From Nannochloris sp. 'desiccata' (taxonomy: Eukaryota > Chlorophyta > Trebouxiophyceae > Chlorellales > Chlorellaceae): a stretch of 64,000 nt of DNA. Position numbers and translations under genes: made by a program. The stretch spans positions 1,302,001 to 1,366,000 of the forward strand of contig JAGTXX020000003.1 of assembly GCA_019044685.2 (NCBI GenBank), read 5' to 3'. The notes beneath the pieces were generated by a model. It was not told where the DNA came from and made no database searches. It saw only the letters and a program-made list of their open reading frames with translations. Within the stretch, counting starts at the first letter, position 1. Every line of letters begins with the position of its first letter. This document shows, piece after piece, positions 9,392 through 20,781 of the stretch.

Positions 9392-12300
9392 ATGCAAAAA
9401 GGCTTTTTAAGGGAATCCAGTTCAAGGGTTCCTGTTGCAGAAGTAAATGATATATCGAACCCCACAAATGCAACAGATAACCATCTGCAAGAGTGCCTTG
9501 AGCTGCTGCGAGGCCCAGGAGATGAGCGCAAGTATGTTATACAAGTTGGGATGCAAATTCGAATTTGTATAGTTTTTATATCGTTTGCCGCTACTTGAGC
9601 ACTGTGTCCGTTCAATTGTATGATCTAATGTCAAACGTTGTCCCTCCCGCAGGCTTGTAGGGTTATTAATGGTCACCCGGGCTCTTCCTGCTGGTGATCT
9701 TGCCACTGTCAAGCAAGTCTATAACGCAGTAGGCCCTTCTTTCCTAGCCAGACTTCTTCTTCCGTTACGCAGAACACCCGCGACATCATCGCAACAGGAA
9801 AAATCACTACTCGATAAAGAAACGGCTCAGAAACAAGTAGGCATGGCGGCGCTTGGCTTGGCGGTGCTTTCCAGTGCAGCTCAAGTCGAAGAAATCGCTT
9901 CTAACCAAGAATTTATGCAGCTTACACCTTTGTTTCTCAACGTAGCACGTGCTGGTGGAGTGTCCCCGCTTATTATAGATCCTACGACAGCAGAGTTAAG
10001 CCAAATATCTGATAAAATAGAGCCAGAAACAGACACAGCGGCAGTGAGGGATGCTCTCGAGTGTGCTGCTGCTGTTGCTACGTCTTCTGAAGAAGGACAG
10101 CGAATTGCTGAAGAGTCTGGTGCATTGCAGGCAGCTGCAGATGTCCTCCGTCGCTTTGCAACAGCCTCCTCAGAAGCAAACAGACCAACAGCTTGTTCTT
10201 ACGAGACTGAGTTGTGGGCTGTCAGACTAACATCTGCAATCCTTGCTGCTGGCTCTGACCGTGCATCCATCATAGAGCAAAATACCGCCGCTGTAGAAGC
10301 GCTCATACCTGGGTTAGCCTATATGCTTGCTCTCCCTGCGCTTCTCTACCAAGAAGATGAAAAAAGACGAGCAGCAGTGCTTCATTTAGAGTCCCTTCAC
10401 GCCTTGCTTTTAATTTTACCTCTCCCGCTACCACAAGCTCTCGCTGCCCACGAGTATCTCACCCAAGGAGCGCTTCAATCTCTCTGGGCAAGACATATGC
10501 GGCTTGGTATTGGTATGATACTGAGAGGCAATGCAGCAGCAGTGCAAAGACATAGTGCTTTACAACTTGCTGCAGCGATGGTCGGCATGCTCGGCCCTCG
10601 GTGGCTGTTTTACCCTTTAGGCCAGCCTCTCTCTTTTTCTGATACTAAATTTTTTAAAAGTAATAATTCGAGTGCTTATGAAGAGGAAGGCGGTGCGTTT
10701 TATCAGCTGATTTTAGAAGTAGTTAAAATCGAAACGAATGTTCTTCTGTATGACGCCTTGTCGCCCGCATCTCACGTTCCGTTGAGTTCAGAACCTGGTA
10801 CAGCTGCAGAAAATTGGAAAGCGCCTATGACAACCAGTAGGAGAGCAGAGGATGTGTATGCTAGTGATGGTGATGATGAAGATGATGATGAAGCTGAAGC
10901 TGGTATTATTACTAAAGAAATAGAAACAATAAAACTTAGTGCAAAAAGCAGAGAAATAGAAGAAGAAGAAATAATAAAATCAAGCGGTGGAAATGGACTT
11001 CCCCAGATACAGAAACAGAAAGCGACTGTTACTAGTGTAGTTGACGGAATAGATATTGAAAACTTGAGTACTTTGACAAATACATGGGCACATGGACCGA
11101 GTGAGAGTGCTGGTGACAGGGCGTTGCAGATGTTGCCATGTTGTTTCTTTTTAATAGAAGCCTGTATAGAAGCGCTGGCTGAAGATAATGATGAAGATGA
11201 AATACTAGTAGAAGGTGGTAGCAGACGTGGTTTGTTGAGTGATGATGTAGCAGCAAAGGCGCTTGGGTCTCTATTGACGTGTGTTGATGTGCTTTTGCAA
11301 GTACTAGAAGAGGAGGAGGAAGGAGAAGAAGATGCTTTCGATAATGGAAGGACAGCAGAGGAGGTGAAGACAACACTGCATGATAAAGAAAAAGAAAAGT
11401 CAAGTTCAGATGATTTGAGGTTGACTTCTTTAAAGCTTGGAGCTGTACGGGTGCTGGGTCGCTTCTTTGCCGAAGTGCCAGATGCCTTTGAACAGCGTGT
11501 AAGGAATTTATTACCTCGCTTGTTATCCATTTCTTCTTCTTCTTACTCCACTTATTCTTCTTTACCGAGTGGTTGCTATCAAAGCGATGATACAAGCAGT
11601 TTTCCTGGCTCCCCCCGACAAGCTGAGAAAATAGAAGTAGACACTATGCTGGATTCTTTTGGTGACTTTATCCGTAAAGTACAGTCTCCAAGAAAAGATA
11701 GCGGTGGTGTTGCTGCTGCTGGTGGTTTTGTAAAAACTCCATTCTCTCCTGCAGGCGCTGACGCAGGGGCGGTGCCGGCAGCGGAAGGCATTTCTTTCTT
11801 TCTACCTATGCTGCTGCAAGTAACTGACCCTACTCGCCCAGCAAACCATGTGGATAGTTCAATACAGTGGGTACAGGCTATTGTGCAGAGTGGAAGCTTG
11901 AGGCAGCTTGTGGACTTTGCTGTTGAGACATCAGAGGTCATGACGGGACTACCTGCACCATCGGCATCTACTGAACAAGGAGGAAAGGAAGAAAACGAGA
12001 AATTAGTTGATGAAGAAGAAGATTTGGATGCTTCTTTTTCGTTAGCATGTCGAGTGTTGTTACAAATCATAACGCAAGTTGAACAACTCGTCGCTTCGCC
12101 TTCTTTTCATGCTGCAGAGGTGCCACCGGGCACCACAGGTGAACTGCAGAGGAGCCATTCCGTGGCATTAGAGTTTGCTGTCGCAGATGCTTCTTGGCCA
12201 TTAATTCCAGCTTTGACTGAATTATTATCTAAATATCTCACTTTAGCAACGCCACAGGGACGCTCTATGCCTCCAACCACCACTACCTCTCAATCTCCTT

Positions 12301-12803
12301 CTTCTTCTTCTCCTTCTTCTCTGAATAGTACAGCTAAAACGGAACAGATTGCTTGTCTCGCTGCCTTGCTCGCGGGTGTATTGGAGGCGGTAGCTGATGA
12401 AGCAGACCACCCTGATGAAGCTCACCGCTCACAACACGAGCTGTTTACAAGGTCGAAATCAACTTCTAGCATGAAAATATCCTCAGAACCAGCAACTCTT
12501 GAAGAAAAAGAATTAGAAAAAGAAAAGGATGATTTTATACCCTTCAGTGGGATGGGTCCAGTGTGTGGTGAAGATGTACAACAAGCATGTGAAGTTGTAC
12601 TGCACAGCATGCATTTCGTACATAAAAATACACTCGAAAATAACAGTGAAAAAGCTAGTTTGCAGATGAAAGATGATTTTCGGTGTCTTCTGCATAGTGC
12701 ACAGTGTTTGGTTAACTCGTGTTCTTTTTTTAGAAAAGTCGCCCTCGAGAATTTTTCGGGATCATCTCCAGAAGAATTTTTTAAACAACTTTCCTTGGAA
12801 TAA
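9392..12803 (+). CDS. Neurochondrin-like protein
   Basis: Exons 9392-9531 and 9653-12803 (phase 2) give 1,096 residues. The N-terminal block across the splice junction, 'CLELLRGPGDERK' followed by 'LVGLLMVTRALPAGD', matches the start of the neurochondrin family, and the rest is mostly helical, leucine/alanine-rich sequence compatible with an armadillo-like fold. It is longer than plant (about 600) and animal (about 730) members because of acidic and Ser-rich inserts, for example around 10855-11010 and 11310-11410. Neurochondrin is a cytosolic scaffold in animals; its role in algae and plants is not established. The start is the first ATG of an exon that joins in frame to the conserved block. 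Confidence 0.8.
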
Positions 12804-12973
12804 ACTTGAAAGTTGGATATTCTGTAAACAATTTCATACTTTAAACTGTTAAAATGTTGATTATCGTTGCACTACGTGATGTGAATATATGCTGACTTGA
12901 TGATACGTCGGTTGAGGGAAAAAAAAAAACCCGAATAAAATTACAAAATGCTCCTTCTTATCTATTCTGTTCT

Positions 12974-13837
12974 TTACTCGTCATTTGAGTCGGCAAGACT
13001 TTGAATTAATGTCAATGCACTCTCTACTTCTAATCTCGGTAAACTAAACGCACCTACAATCAATTCTCTATTATCCAATAACTCTATCCTCAAAGCATCG
13101 CCTTCTCTGTGTACTCCCTTTAGTTCTTTTCTAGGGATGCTAATTGGCGCTGCACTGGCCCCTCCAGCCCCATCTAATTCAAAACAAACATGCTCCGTTG
13201 CTACGTGCAACTGCCCAGAAAATGCTATGTTCTTAGGTCCAGTGAAGTCATTCTTACTTGGTGAATAAGACTGGATCAGTTTGCAACAGAAGACTTCTAA
13301 AATTGCTTCGGTTTCTTGAAGGCCGAGTCGTTGCCGTAATGCTGCCTCGGATTGTTGTTCTTTGGCTGCAGAGGTTGTAGGGTCGTCAAAGGCAGACCAG
13401 AAGGATGTCATGAAGGCTTTCGCTTTGTCTGCGCCTTCAAGAAATTTCTGTTTCGTGGCCGCAGCGGCTTCAGAAGCAGCGGCAGCAGCCACGGCAGCGG
13501 CTTCCTCAAGTTCTCTGACGACAGGGTCTATACTGCGGCCGCTAGGGGAAGCATTATTTGGTAAAGTAGTATTTGTGGTGGTTTCTAAATTTCCGTGCGT
13601 ACCAGGCTGTTGCTCTTCTTCAATAGGAAGTATTTCGTCTTCTGCAACGGGAGGGGTGGTGGTTAGGCCAGCAGAAGTCTGACTTGAAGGCACTGGACTG
13701 CCTCGTTCAGAGTGCTCCACTGAGTGCAGGTTTATCTTTTCAAAGCTGGAGATGGAATCTTTATCGTCAGCAGCGTCTTCTGCAAGAACTCGATCACTTG
13801 CAATCGAATTATTGCTATTCGGTTTTTTCTTACCCAT
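12974..13837 (-). CDS. GRAM-domain protein
   Basis: Intronless, 287 residues, ATG at 13837. The first 110 residues are Ser/Thr/Glu-rich and probably disordered. An Ala-rich helical stretch follows (about 110-150). The C-terminal part has a GRAM-like core: 'EAILEVFCCKLIQSY', 'GQLHVATEHVCFEL', 'ISIPRKELKGVH' and 'VGAFSLPRLEVESALTLIQ'. GRAM domains are PH-like modules that bind phosphoinositides or proteins at membranes, as in GEM-like and VASt proteins of plants. I see no second domain and no membrane segment. It is convergent with the neurochondrin-like gene and head-to-head, 199 bases away, with the PIP-box WD40 gene. Confidence 0.75.
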   Translation of the reverse strand: MGKKKPNSNNSIASDRVLAEDAADDKDSISSFEKINLHSVEHSERGSPVPSSQTSAGLTTTPPVAEDEILPIEEEQQPGTHGNLETTTNTTLPNNASPSGRSIDPVVRELEEAAAVAAAAASEAAAATKQKFLEGADKAKAFMTSFWSAFDDPTTSAAKEQQSEAALRQRLGLQETEAILEVFCCKLIQSYSPSKNDFTGPKNIAFSGQLHVATEHVCFELDGAGGASAAPISIPRKELKGVHREGDALRIELLDNRELIVGAFSLPRLEVESALTLIQSLADSNDE

Positions 13838-14036
13838 CTTGGGTCTCGCGCACGCGTCTGTGATAGAGTACAGAACGGTTTGATTAGATTAAAAATATTT
13901 TGTTTTGGGCTTGGGCTTGGGTTTCAGACTGTGGCACTCTGGAGTGCGATTTTATTTTAAACAGCTTGAAGCTGTGCGTTTTCAAAAGTTGAAAAATCTG
14001 AATTGTTCGACATAATTTTAATTGAATGTCATCATC
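13838..14036. promoter_or_regulatory. Short divergent promoter, GRAM / WD40 genes
   Basis: 199 bases separate the two start codons. It contains two near-identical GGGCTTGGGCTTGGGTTT units around 13905-13922. A shared regulatory region is likely but not proven. Confidence 0.4.
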
Positions 14037-16319
14037 ATGAAGAGGCCACCTCCTATTGATAAGCGGCAACGTTCAATATCTCAATTCTTCGGTGCAAGAA
14101 CTACAACTGAAAATCAGAATGTTGATCTAAATAACAATGGACCTCCTGAAGATAATCAACCAGTGGGAGACGTTGCAAACCAGCCCGTTGATGTTAATGT
14201 AGACCATGATGCAGCGAAACATGCGGATCCTAGCTTGAAGGCTTTCCCCTCGCCTTTGCCTCCAATTCCCACCACCAACGCTAACGCTACCAAAGCCGCC
14301 GCCCAACCTGAATCTGTGGAAGACAAAACGTCTGTTGCCCTTCCTGCCTCTCCGAAACCCAATGCATTCAATATGTTTGCATTCAAGTCTAGCACTGCAC
14401 CACATCCTGTTCCGATCTTCCCACAGCGAGCAGAAAACCCAATCCGCCGCCCCGTCCCGCCTTGTCGGAAAAAGAAAGCAGGTACCTCTCCTGTTGCGCC
14501 CCCTGCAGCTTCTCCTCTACCTACGTTATCTCCAACTGAACCTGCATCACCGTCACCAGCACCGGTACCTGAACAACCTAATGCGTATGAGCTAGAAAGA
14601 TTAGAAAGAATTCGAAGAAACATGGAAGTGATGAAAAATCTCGGTTTAGGGGCTGGTGGTACTGCCTCACTGAATAATATTGGTACTTCAAGTACGACTC
14701 AAGAGGGGGGGAAATCATCACGTCGCCGTGGTTCTGGTGGTGGTAGTCAACGGAAACGGCCGCGCTCCTTTGAAGAAAGGGGAGCGCTGCCGACTGGACC
14801 AGTACGTAGATCTCAAAGAAATGTAGGCGCCACTGCTGCTGCTGCTGGTGGTGGTACAGCAGCTATGGCTAAAGAAGAGGCAGTACAAGAAAAAGGGGTA
14901 GAAGAGCAGCTTACGTATGACGATTCCTCGGTACATCGCTATGTATGTCAAGTCATGGCTGCTGCTGCTGCTGCTGCTGGAGGAAAAATACCTCCAACAA
15001 CAACAACAAACTGTTTTTTCTCAGCACGGTCATCACCCTATGCTGCTACCGATGCATATATACAAGGCTTCCAACGACTTCCTGGTATGCTTGTTGACTC
15101 TTCCCTCGCTCGTGCATATTCTCTAGATTACCACGAACCTAGTGGGCTAGTTGCTGCAGCTGGAAAGGATGGCAGGGTGGCTCTGTGGGGAGCGCATACC
15201 TCTACAACTGCACCGACAACGGAGGAAAAATACACTAGTGCAAATCAAGAAGATGTAGATGGAAAAGAAAATTTTAATGAAGTTGAAGAAAAGGATGAGG
15301 TAGAATTAGAGCCTTTATTGAGTTATAAAATGCATAAAGGATGGATTAGTGATGTCCAATTATGGCAAAACACGCTGAGCAGCAGCAGCAGCAGCAGTGG
15401 TGGTGGTGGTGATAGCGACACTAGGAGCATGTTCCTTCTTTCTTCTGGCAATGATGGCATGGTCTGTCTTTGGGACGTAAATAAAACTGCATCGGCAGCT
15501 TCTGGATTACCTCAATGCCTCGTCAGATCCGAGGAAATCCACGATGGCGGTATCTATTCCATGCACTACTGTGCTGGGGCAAAGAAAGTGTTGACTGGGA
15601 GCAAAGACTGCAGCGTGGTCATTTCTACATTTGATACTTTAGCTTCGAACTCTAAAACCGAGAAAGGCAGTACGCTAACTAGTACACTACGCAGTACATT
15701 TTCGGTGCTACAGCGGTATGACGATCTCCATGATGGGTGTGTAGTCAAATGTGTCAGATGGAAACCTAGCATTAGTACGAGTTGTACGAATGGTAATGAT
15801 GGAGATGCAGTTGTGTTTGCAAGCTGTGGAAATGATAGAGCCATCCGTATAGTAGACACAAGGGCCTCAAGAAATAATGGACAGAATGGTGGGGCTGGTC
15901 TTGTGTTGGAAGGCGATCACTTGACAACAATAAATCACATCCGTTGGAGCCCTGCGTCTGAACATTTACTTCTCTCTGCCAGTCACGATCCGACACTCCT
16001 TCTCCACGACCTCAGAAAACCTGAGACAGCGTTGTTTCGTTATAGTGGGCACAGCCCACCAGGGAAAAGAATAAGTACCATCTACCAGCCAGTATTTGTC
16101 GCTGGTGGTACTGCAATAGCCACTGCAGGTAGCGATATTTTCGCACATCAATTGAGTCTGTATTCTGTGCTTGATGGGAAGACCATTAGTAGAGGAGATG
16201 TAGATATTAATATCGGAGCGACGTATTGTGGTGGGGGTGGAGGTGCAGCAGGGGCGGTGTTGTTTTGTTCTTCAAATAGATGTGTAGCTATGTTTGCACC
16301 CCAATGGAAGAAAGAATAA
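14037..16319 (+). CDS. WD40-repeat protein with N-terminal PCNA-binding (PIP) box
   Basis: Intronless, 760 residues from the ATG at 14037; the open frame continues upstream only to a TTG. Residues 11-18, Q-R-S-I-S-Q-F-F, form a textbook PIP box (Q-x-x-I/L/M-x-x-F/Y-F/Y), preceded by basic residues as in strong PCNA ligands. A Pro/Ala-rich, probably disordered linker runs to about 190, then a basic stretch (RRRG, RKRPRS). From about 350 to the end there are WD40-type repeats with 'GLVAAAGKDGRVALWG', 'LLSSGNDGMVCLWDV', 'VLTGSKDCSVVIS', 'ASCGNDRAIRIVDTR' and 'LLLSASHDPTLLLHDLR'. The last two end in D-x-R, like the DWD signature of CUL4-DDB1 receptors, but with the tryptophan replaced. A replication- or repair-linked nuclear role is inferred. 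No specific orthologue is recognised. Confidence 0.8.
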   Translation: MKRPPPIDKRQRSISQFFGARTTTENQNVDLNNNGPPEDNQPVGDVANQPVDVNVDHDAAKHADPSLKAFPSPLPPIPTTNANATKAAAQPESVEDKTSVALPASPKPNAFNMFAFKSSTAPHPVPIFPQRAENPIRRPVPPCRKKKAGTSPVAPPAASPLPTLSPTEPASPSPAPVPEQPNAYELERLERIRRNMEVMKNLGLGAGGTASLNNIGTSSTTQEGGKSSRRRGSGGGSQRKRPRSFEERGALPTGPVRRSQRNVGATAAAAGGGTAAMAKEEAVQEKGVEEQLTYDDSSVHRYVCQVMAAAAAAAGGKIPPTTTTNCFFSARSSPYAATDAYIQGFQRLPGMLVDSSLARAYSLDYHEPSGLVAAAGKDGRVALWGAHTSTTAPTTEEKYTSANQEDVDGKENFNEVEEKDEVELEPLLSYKMHKGWISDVQLWQNTLSSSSSSSGGGGDSDTRSMFLLSSGNDGMVCLWDVNKTASAASGLPQCLVRSEEIHDGGIYSMHYCAGAKKVLTGSKDCSVVISTFDTLASNSKTEKGSTLTSTLRSTFSVLQRYDDLHDGCVVKCVRWKPSISTSCTNGNDGDAVVFASCGNDRAIRIVDTRASRNNGQNGGAGLVLEGDHLTTINHIRWSPASEHLLLSASHDPTLLLHDLRKPETALFRYSGHSPPGKRISTIYQPVFVAGGTAIATAGSDIFAHQLSLYSVLDGKTISRGDVDINIGATYCGGGGGAAGAVLFCSSNRCVAMFAPQWKKE

Positions 16320-16437
16320 ACAGCATCTTTAGAGTAAATTAAACTGTATTGAAACGTTGATGTGGAATAGTACTGTTATATGTACTTCATAGGAAGAGCC
16401 GATATTTTACATTGTTCTGTTTTTTCTTCTTTAAACA

Positions 16438-17985
16438 TTAAAATTCATAAACACCGCCGTTGAGCTCTTCGTCTTCTTTCTTCTCAGAAGGTATTCCTCC
16501 AAAATAACAGCCCTTCATTTCCACAGCATCTGCAGAATCTTCTATATGCACAACTTCAGTCCAATCCCTTCTTTTCGGGGCTACATACTTCACAACTACA
16601 TCTTCTAATAAAATATTTTGAGCGCCTTCGATCCAAAGTGCTGCGGTACCTCCACTTTGCTTAACATCTCGTGCTTCAGATGGCCTGTAGTCCTGATAGC
16701 CACCTTCCCAGGACGTTTTATTGCGTAATATTAAATCTAAACTAGAGACTCTAACTCCAATGATGTGCGGGTCTACGGCGGGTGGTGCACGTATTCCCTC
16801 CATCCAGAACACATTTTTATTACTCGTAGATTCTTTGAAAAAAGGGCTCGGTAAATTACCGCCATCAATAAAAATACCATTCTCTGATTTGATCTTAATA
16901 TCTTCAAAGGTGATGTTTCTCACAAACCCTACGGTCCTCCCTTTGAACCTCGGCTCAGCTGTCACGTACAACGCTTCAGAAGCGCCCCACCAGGCGTACT
17001 CTTCATGATGTAGGGTTGCTGAAATATTTCTAAAGAGTACATTTGAAACATCCCCTTGATCCCGTAATTGTATACCTAGACCTCTGTGTGAATTATAAAT
17101 CTCTATATTTTCAAATATCATATCATTTAAATCAGATACACTCTCGCTTCCAATCTTTATCGCACCTGCCCGCGACCTGAGCTTACAATCCCGCACCCGT
17201 AGTCGAGACATGGGAGTATTGAGAAGCGTTGTTTTGATACAAATAGCATCATCAGCGGTGTCTACATGACAGCCTACGATATCTACATCTTCAGAAGAGT
17301 CTATGTCGATACCATCATTGTTAAACACTTGCCAGTCTCCTAAAATGGTCAAATCTCTTAAAGAGACTTTCTTTGACCCGATAATATGTACCGTCCAGTA
17401 GATAGGATCTACTATCTTAATACCGCCAGAAACGACAATCTCTGTAGAGTTGACTATTCCAAGCATACGTGGACGACATGCCCAGGGTTTGAAGCAAGAA
17501 GGGTCTTTAAAATCTCTTAAAACTGCCCTATCGAATAAATATCCTGTTATGTACCTACGAGCTTGACCATCAATAACTCCAGCACCGCTAAGAGAACAGC
17601 CGTGGCAGTCGTTGAAATTTAGTAAATACCAATAGGGCTGAGGTCCAGGGTAGTTTTCACGATAAATACCAGCGAGGAGGCCCACAGTGTCTGGTAAGTT
17701 GATATGGATATTAGAGCCGCTGATAAATATTGAGCCTGTGGAGTAGTTGGTATGGGGCACATCGAAAATAACTGTGCCACCATCTGAAGTTGAAGAGCAG
17801 CTATCAACTGCAGCTTGAATGCCTGCTGTTGCGTTGGCAGGGTCGGAAACGTAGTCCGAAATAAGGCAGAGCTTTTCTTGTTGCCGAGGTTGAGATAAGT
17901 TCCATGTTTCAGGTGTTGCAAGTGGAAAAGATTCGCGTGCATTGCACCCCAAAGCAAGAAAAACTAAATAAAATAATATATTCAT
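16438..17985 (-). CDS. Secreted glycoside hydrolase family 28 (polygalacturonase-like)
   Basis: Intronless, 515 residues with a clear signal peptide (residues 1-17, hydrophobic 'ILFYLVFLALG'). Parallel beta-helix GH28 signatures are present: 'NNDGIDIDSSEDV' (the NTD motif with the first catalytic Asp), 'DTADDAICIK' (DD motif), 'AGAIKIGSES' and 'RGLGIQLRD' (the RIK-like motif). The G-H-G histidine motif of classical polygalacturonases is not obvious, as in related rhamno- or exo-type enzymes, so the substrate is uncertain. Family members hydrolyse pectic glycosidic bonds. There are several N-glycosylation sites (N-x-S/T). It should act in the cell wall or outside the cell. It is convergent with the WD40 gene. 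Confidence 0.85.
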   Translation of the reverse strand: MNILFYLVFLALGCNARESFPLATPETWNLSQPRQQEKLCLISDYVSDPANATAGIQAAVDSCSSTSDGGTVIFDVPHTNYSTGSIFISGSNIHINLPDTVGLLAGIYRENYPGPQPYWYLLNFNDCHGCSLSGAGVIDGQARRYITGYLFDRAVLRDFKDPSCFKPWACRPRMLGIVNSTEIVVSGGIKIVDPIYWTVHIIGSKKVSLRDLTILGDWQVFNNDGIDIDSSEDVDIVGCHVDTADDAICIKTTLLNTPMSRLRVRDCKLRSRAGAIKIGSESVSDLNDMIFENIEIYNSHRGLGIQLRDQGDVSNVLFRNISATLHHEEYAWWGASEALYVTAEPRFKGRTVGFVRNITFEDIKIKSENGIFIDGGNLPSPFFKESTSNKNVFWMEGIRAPPAVDPHIIGVRVSSLDLILRNKTSWEGGYQDYRPSEARDVKQSGGTAALWIEGAQNILLEDVVVKYVAPKRRDWTEVVHIEDSADAVEMKGCYFGGIPSEKKEDEELNGGVYEF

Positions 17986-18150
17986 TATGTAGAATGTATA
18001 AAATGCGCCAACAAGGTTAGTTTTTATGCTTTGTATTTGTAAATTTTATCCTCGTGGAAAAAAACGTTCTTCTGGCATGCAATTGGAAACCAAGAATCTG
18101 TTTTTCTTTTTAAATCTGAAAATAGATAAAGCTATTTAATCATAAATGGT

Positions 18151-20136
18151 CTAGCTCAATAAATCAGCGAAAGGATCATTAGTAGCAGCCTGAGGAACAG
18201 CTGCAGCTGGTTGAGCAGCGTTACTAGTCATAGAGGCAGAACTGAAATCAGCAAACCCTCCTAATGGGTCACTACCTGCCATGGGCGAGGCTCCCGGAGA
18301 TTTCTTAATTACACCCATTGGCTGTAAAGGTTTATTCAGGCCTGTCAGATCTGAAAATGCATCTTCAGGAAGGGCGGAGCGTGTGGGCACCACAGCTGCA
18401 GCTGTAGTTGGCTTTGGGGAAGAAGAAGATGAAGAAGAGGGAGCGGGAAGAACAAAGGGATCCGCAGCAGCTACTGCTGATACCGCAGAAGGAACAGCAG
18501 CAGCAGCAGAAGTATCTCCAAATGCATCCCATCCACCATTATCACTAGCAGATATGACAGCGGAAACGGCGACTTCATCGTCCATAAGACCACCAAGTAG
18601 ATCTATTTCATTGCTTGTAGTATTCCCCGCTGATGCTGCTGCCGCCTCTGCTGAAATATTCGTTGCACCTGCTCCTCCGAAAGAAGATAAAGCTGCTGAC
18701 GATTTCGGTGGGGCAGCTACTACTGGTTTCAGTCCTAAAGACGCTGCGATTTTAGGGTTTACTTTAACATCCGTCAATTTCTTCTTATTCGAGCCCTGAA
18801 GCTCTGAAGTGAAACCTTTCTTCCCTCCCCCAGCATCAGCAGCAGAGGAAGAAGCGCTTTCCATCCTAAGTTTTTCAATACGAGCGCGGGTGGCTTCTAA
18901 GGCATCATCTCGTGAAGCAGCAGATGCAGCTGCCGTGGTAGAGGAAGGAGAGGCGGGGTCTCTCCGACTTAATGCCGAAGAAGAAGAAAAAGAGCCGAGA
19001 GATTCAAATTGCTTAAAAGAAGAACTGCCCGCTCCGCCGCCACTGCTACCGCCACCAAATCCCCCTCGTGAGGAACCTAACCCACTTGATGAAGACGAGG
19101 GCCCGTACTTAGATGGAGCAGGCTGGCCAGGGCGAACTAACGACGCAGGATCAAATCTACGACTACCTCCACCACCACCACCACCACCACCAAAGGAAGT
19201 CCTTCCATCACTATTCCCAAACCCTCCTCCACCTCCACCTCCTCGCATATCAGCAGCAGAGACACCGGTATACTTTGCTCTATTTGCTCTGGCCTTTTCC
19301 CGTTCATCACGTACTTTGGCTGGATCGTTGACGAGCTGAGCAATCTCTTGGGCACGGTGTCGGACATTGGCACCATGGTCTCGACCATTAGGGTCTTTGT
19401 ATTCGAACCGTTGGAGACGTTCTAAGACTGACATGGACGCAACGACATCGTCGGCTATTTTCTGAATATAGATTAAGGAGAGAGGGAGTTGAGAATAAGG
19501 AGCCTGTTCTATAATCTACTTTACCGCTTAGTCTAATGATATTGAAAAACAAATCTTTGAGATTAGATAAAATACTTACAGCTGGGCCATTTTTTACGAG
19601 GAATTCCAAGAGTAGTAATGCTTTATAGCACATGCGCCAGTTCTCTCCCTGCAGAATTAAAAATATATATTTGATGAGACGATTAAGGTTGAGTCGGTAA
19701 CATTAATAATAAAGCTAAAGTTGTAATGAAATTACGTACGTTTTCCTGGAGACGGCGAGCAAGGACGCCAAATACTTGTTTGTACCCTTCAGGATCGAAG
19801 CACGCCTCAGCAATTTCTGCAAGAGAGGTAATTAAATAATAGTGAGGACTAGTAGGCACGGGAAATGGGATTCGAAGAATGGGGTAAGAAGCAGCATATC
19901 CAAGGACCCAAGATTGTTGAAAGAGCTTAAAAGAGCTTCTATGGTCTGCGAAAAATCTAGGACTGACCTCCCATTACTGAACCGTGAGGTCCCCAGGTTT
20001 CTTTGTTGGTCGCATCTTCAACTATGATCTCTAAAGGAGATAAGTTTAGTGTGTACTGCTTGACTTTATTCGTGGCAGTCTTCACTAGACCACGCCAGTC
20101 TACATTCTTCAGTTTATCGAGAGGAGTTTGGCTCAT
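18151..20136 (-). CDS. Epsin-like ENTH-domain clathrin adaptor
   Basis: Four exons: 19968-20136, 19740-19816, 19580-19648 and 18151-19461, giving 541 residues. The ENTH domain covers about residues 10-150: 'VDWRGLVKTATNKVKQYT', 'EIIVEDATNKETWGP', 'NWRMCYKALLLLEFLVKNG', 'ERLQRFEYKDPNG', 'NVRHRAQEIAQLVND'. Such domains bind phosphoinositides and bend membrane. The rest is Gly/Ser/Ala-rich and disordered with short trafficking motifs: a clathrin-box-like 'IDLLGGL', DPF at 'ADPFVL' and 'NDPFADLL' near the C-terminus, and 'FSDLTGL' as in plant epsins. It should act in clathrin-coated vesicle formation at the TGN or plasma membrane. All three introns interrupt the ENTH domain. Confidence 0.92.
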
Positions 20137-20781
20137 GGTGCTGGGAGACCGTCGAAAACGTAAAATATATGTGTTCGATTTTCGTTAGATTCGTTTTTCG
20201 ATGAGAATTATAAGGCTCTTTCTCTGGCCGAATGGATATATATATCGTTCTGGGATTAATCAGTTAAAAACAGAAATTAAGCAAAAATTGATTTAAGGTC
20301 AATTTTACCTCCCCCACCATCTTCAGCTGTCGCTAGCGCTCTTGGTTGCTGAAATTCTCATTCTCTCTGGGATATGGGATTTTTCCGGCTAGTTGATGTG
20401 CTTGCTTAGTAATTTCCATATTTTTCTGGAAGGGAAGAGTCGGTAGCAGATCAAAGCAATCAATACGGATATGATGACCTTAGAAAGTTACCGCCACCTC
20501 CACCTCCACCGCCACGGCTGACGCAGTGTTCTTTTTATAACTCAAATAGCCACTATTTTTACGGAGCTTTCAATCAATTATGATGGTGTTCCAGGCTATA
20601 TTTGCCCTACATGATGCACGAGGGCATTGGCAGATAAAAATATCTTCTATTCTATGACAGCAAAAGCGCCGAGGGAGCTGACTGGGCTGAAAACTTAGTC
20701 GTTTATATCTCAAGATCTGCGTCCTCCCTGAGTTACCTTTGAATTTTACTAAATTTGCACTATATGTCCCACCAAATAGAA
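20137..20781. promoter_or_regulatory. Divergent intergenic region, ENTH / MMSDH genes
   Basis: 645 bases between head-to-head start codons with no supported gene. It contains a TATATATA stretch near 20236-20244 and a small (CCACCT)-type repeat near 20490-20512. Both promoters should lie here. Confidence 0.4.

Noticed and set aside
10772..11530. 252-codon open frame on the minus strand
   Set aside because: It lies opposite the neurochondrin-like exon; Ser/Phe-rich composition arises from the complement of its acidic repeats.
18281..19339. Long plus-strand frames of 172 and 176 codons
   Set aside because: They are antisense to the Gly/Ser/Ala-rich part of the ENTH gene, whose repeats keep several frames open.
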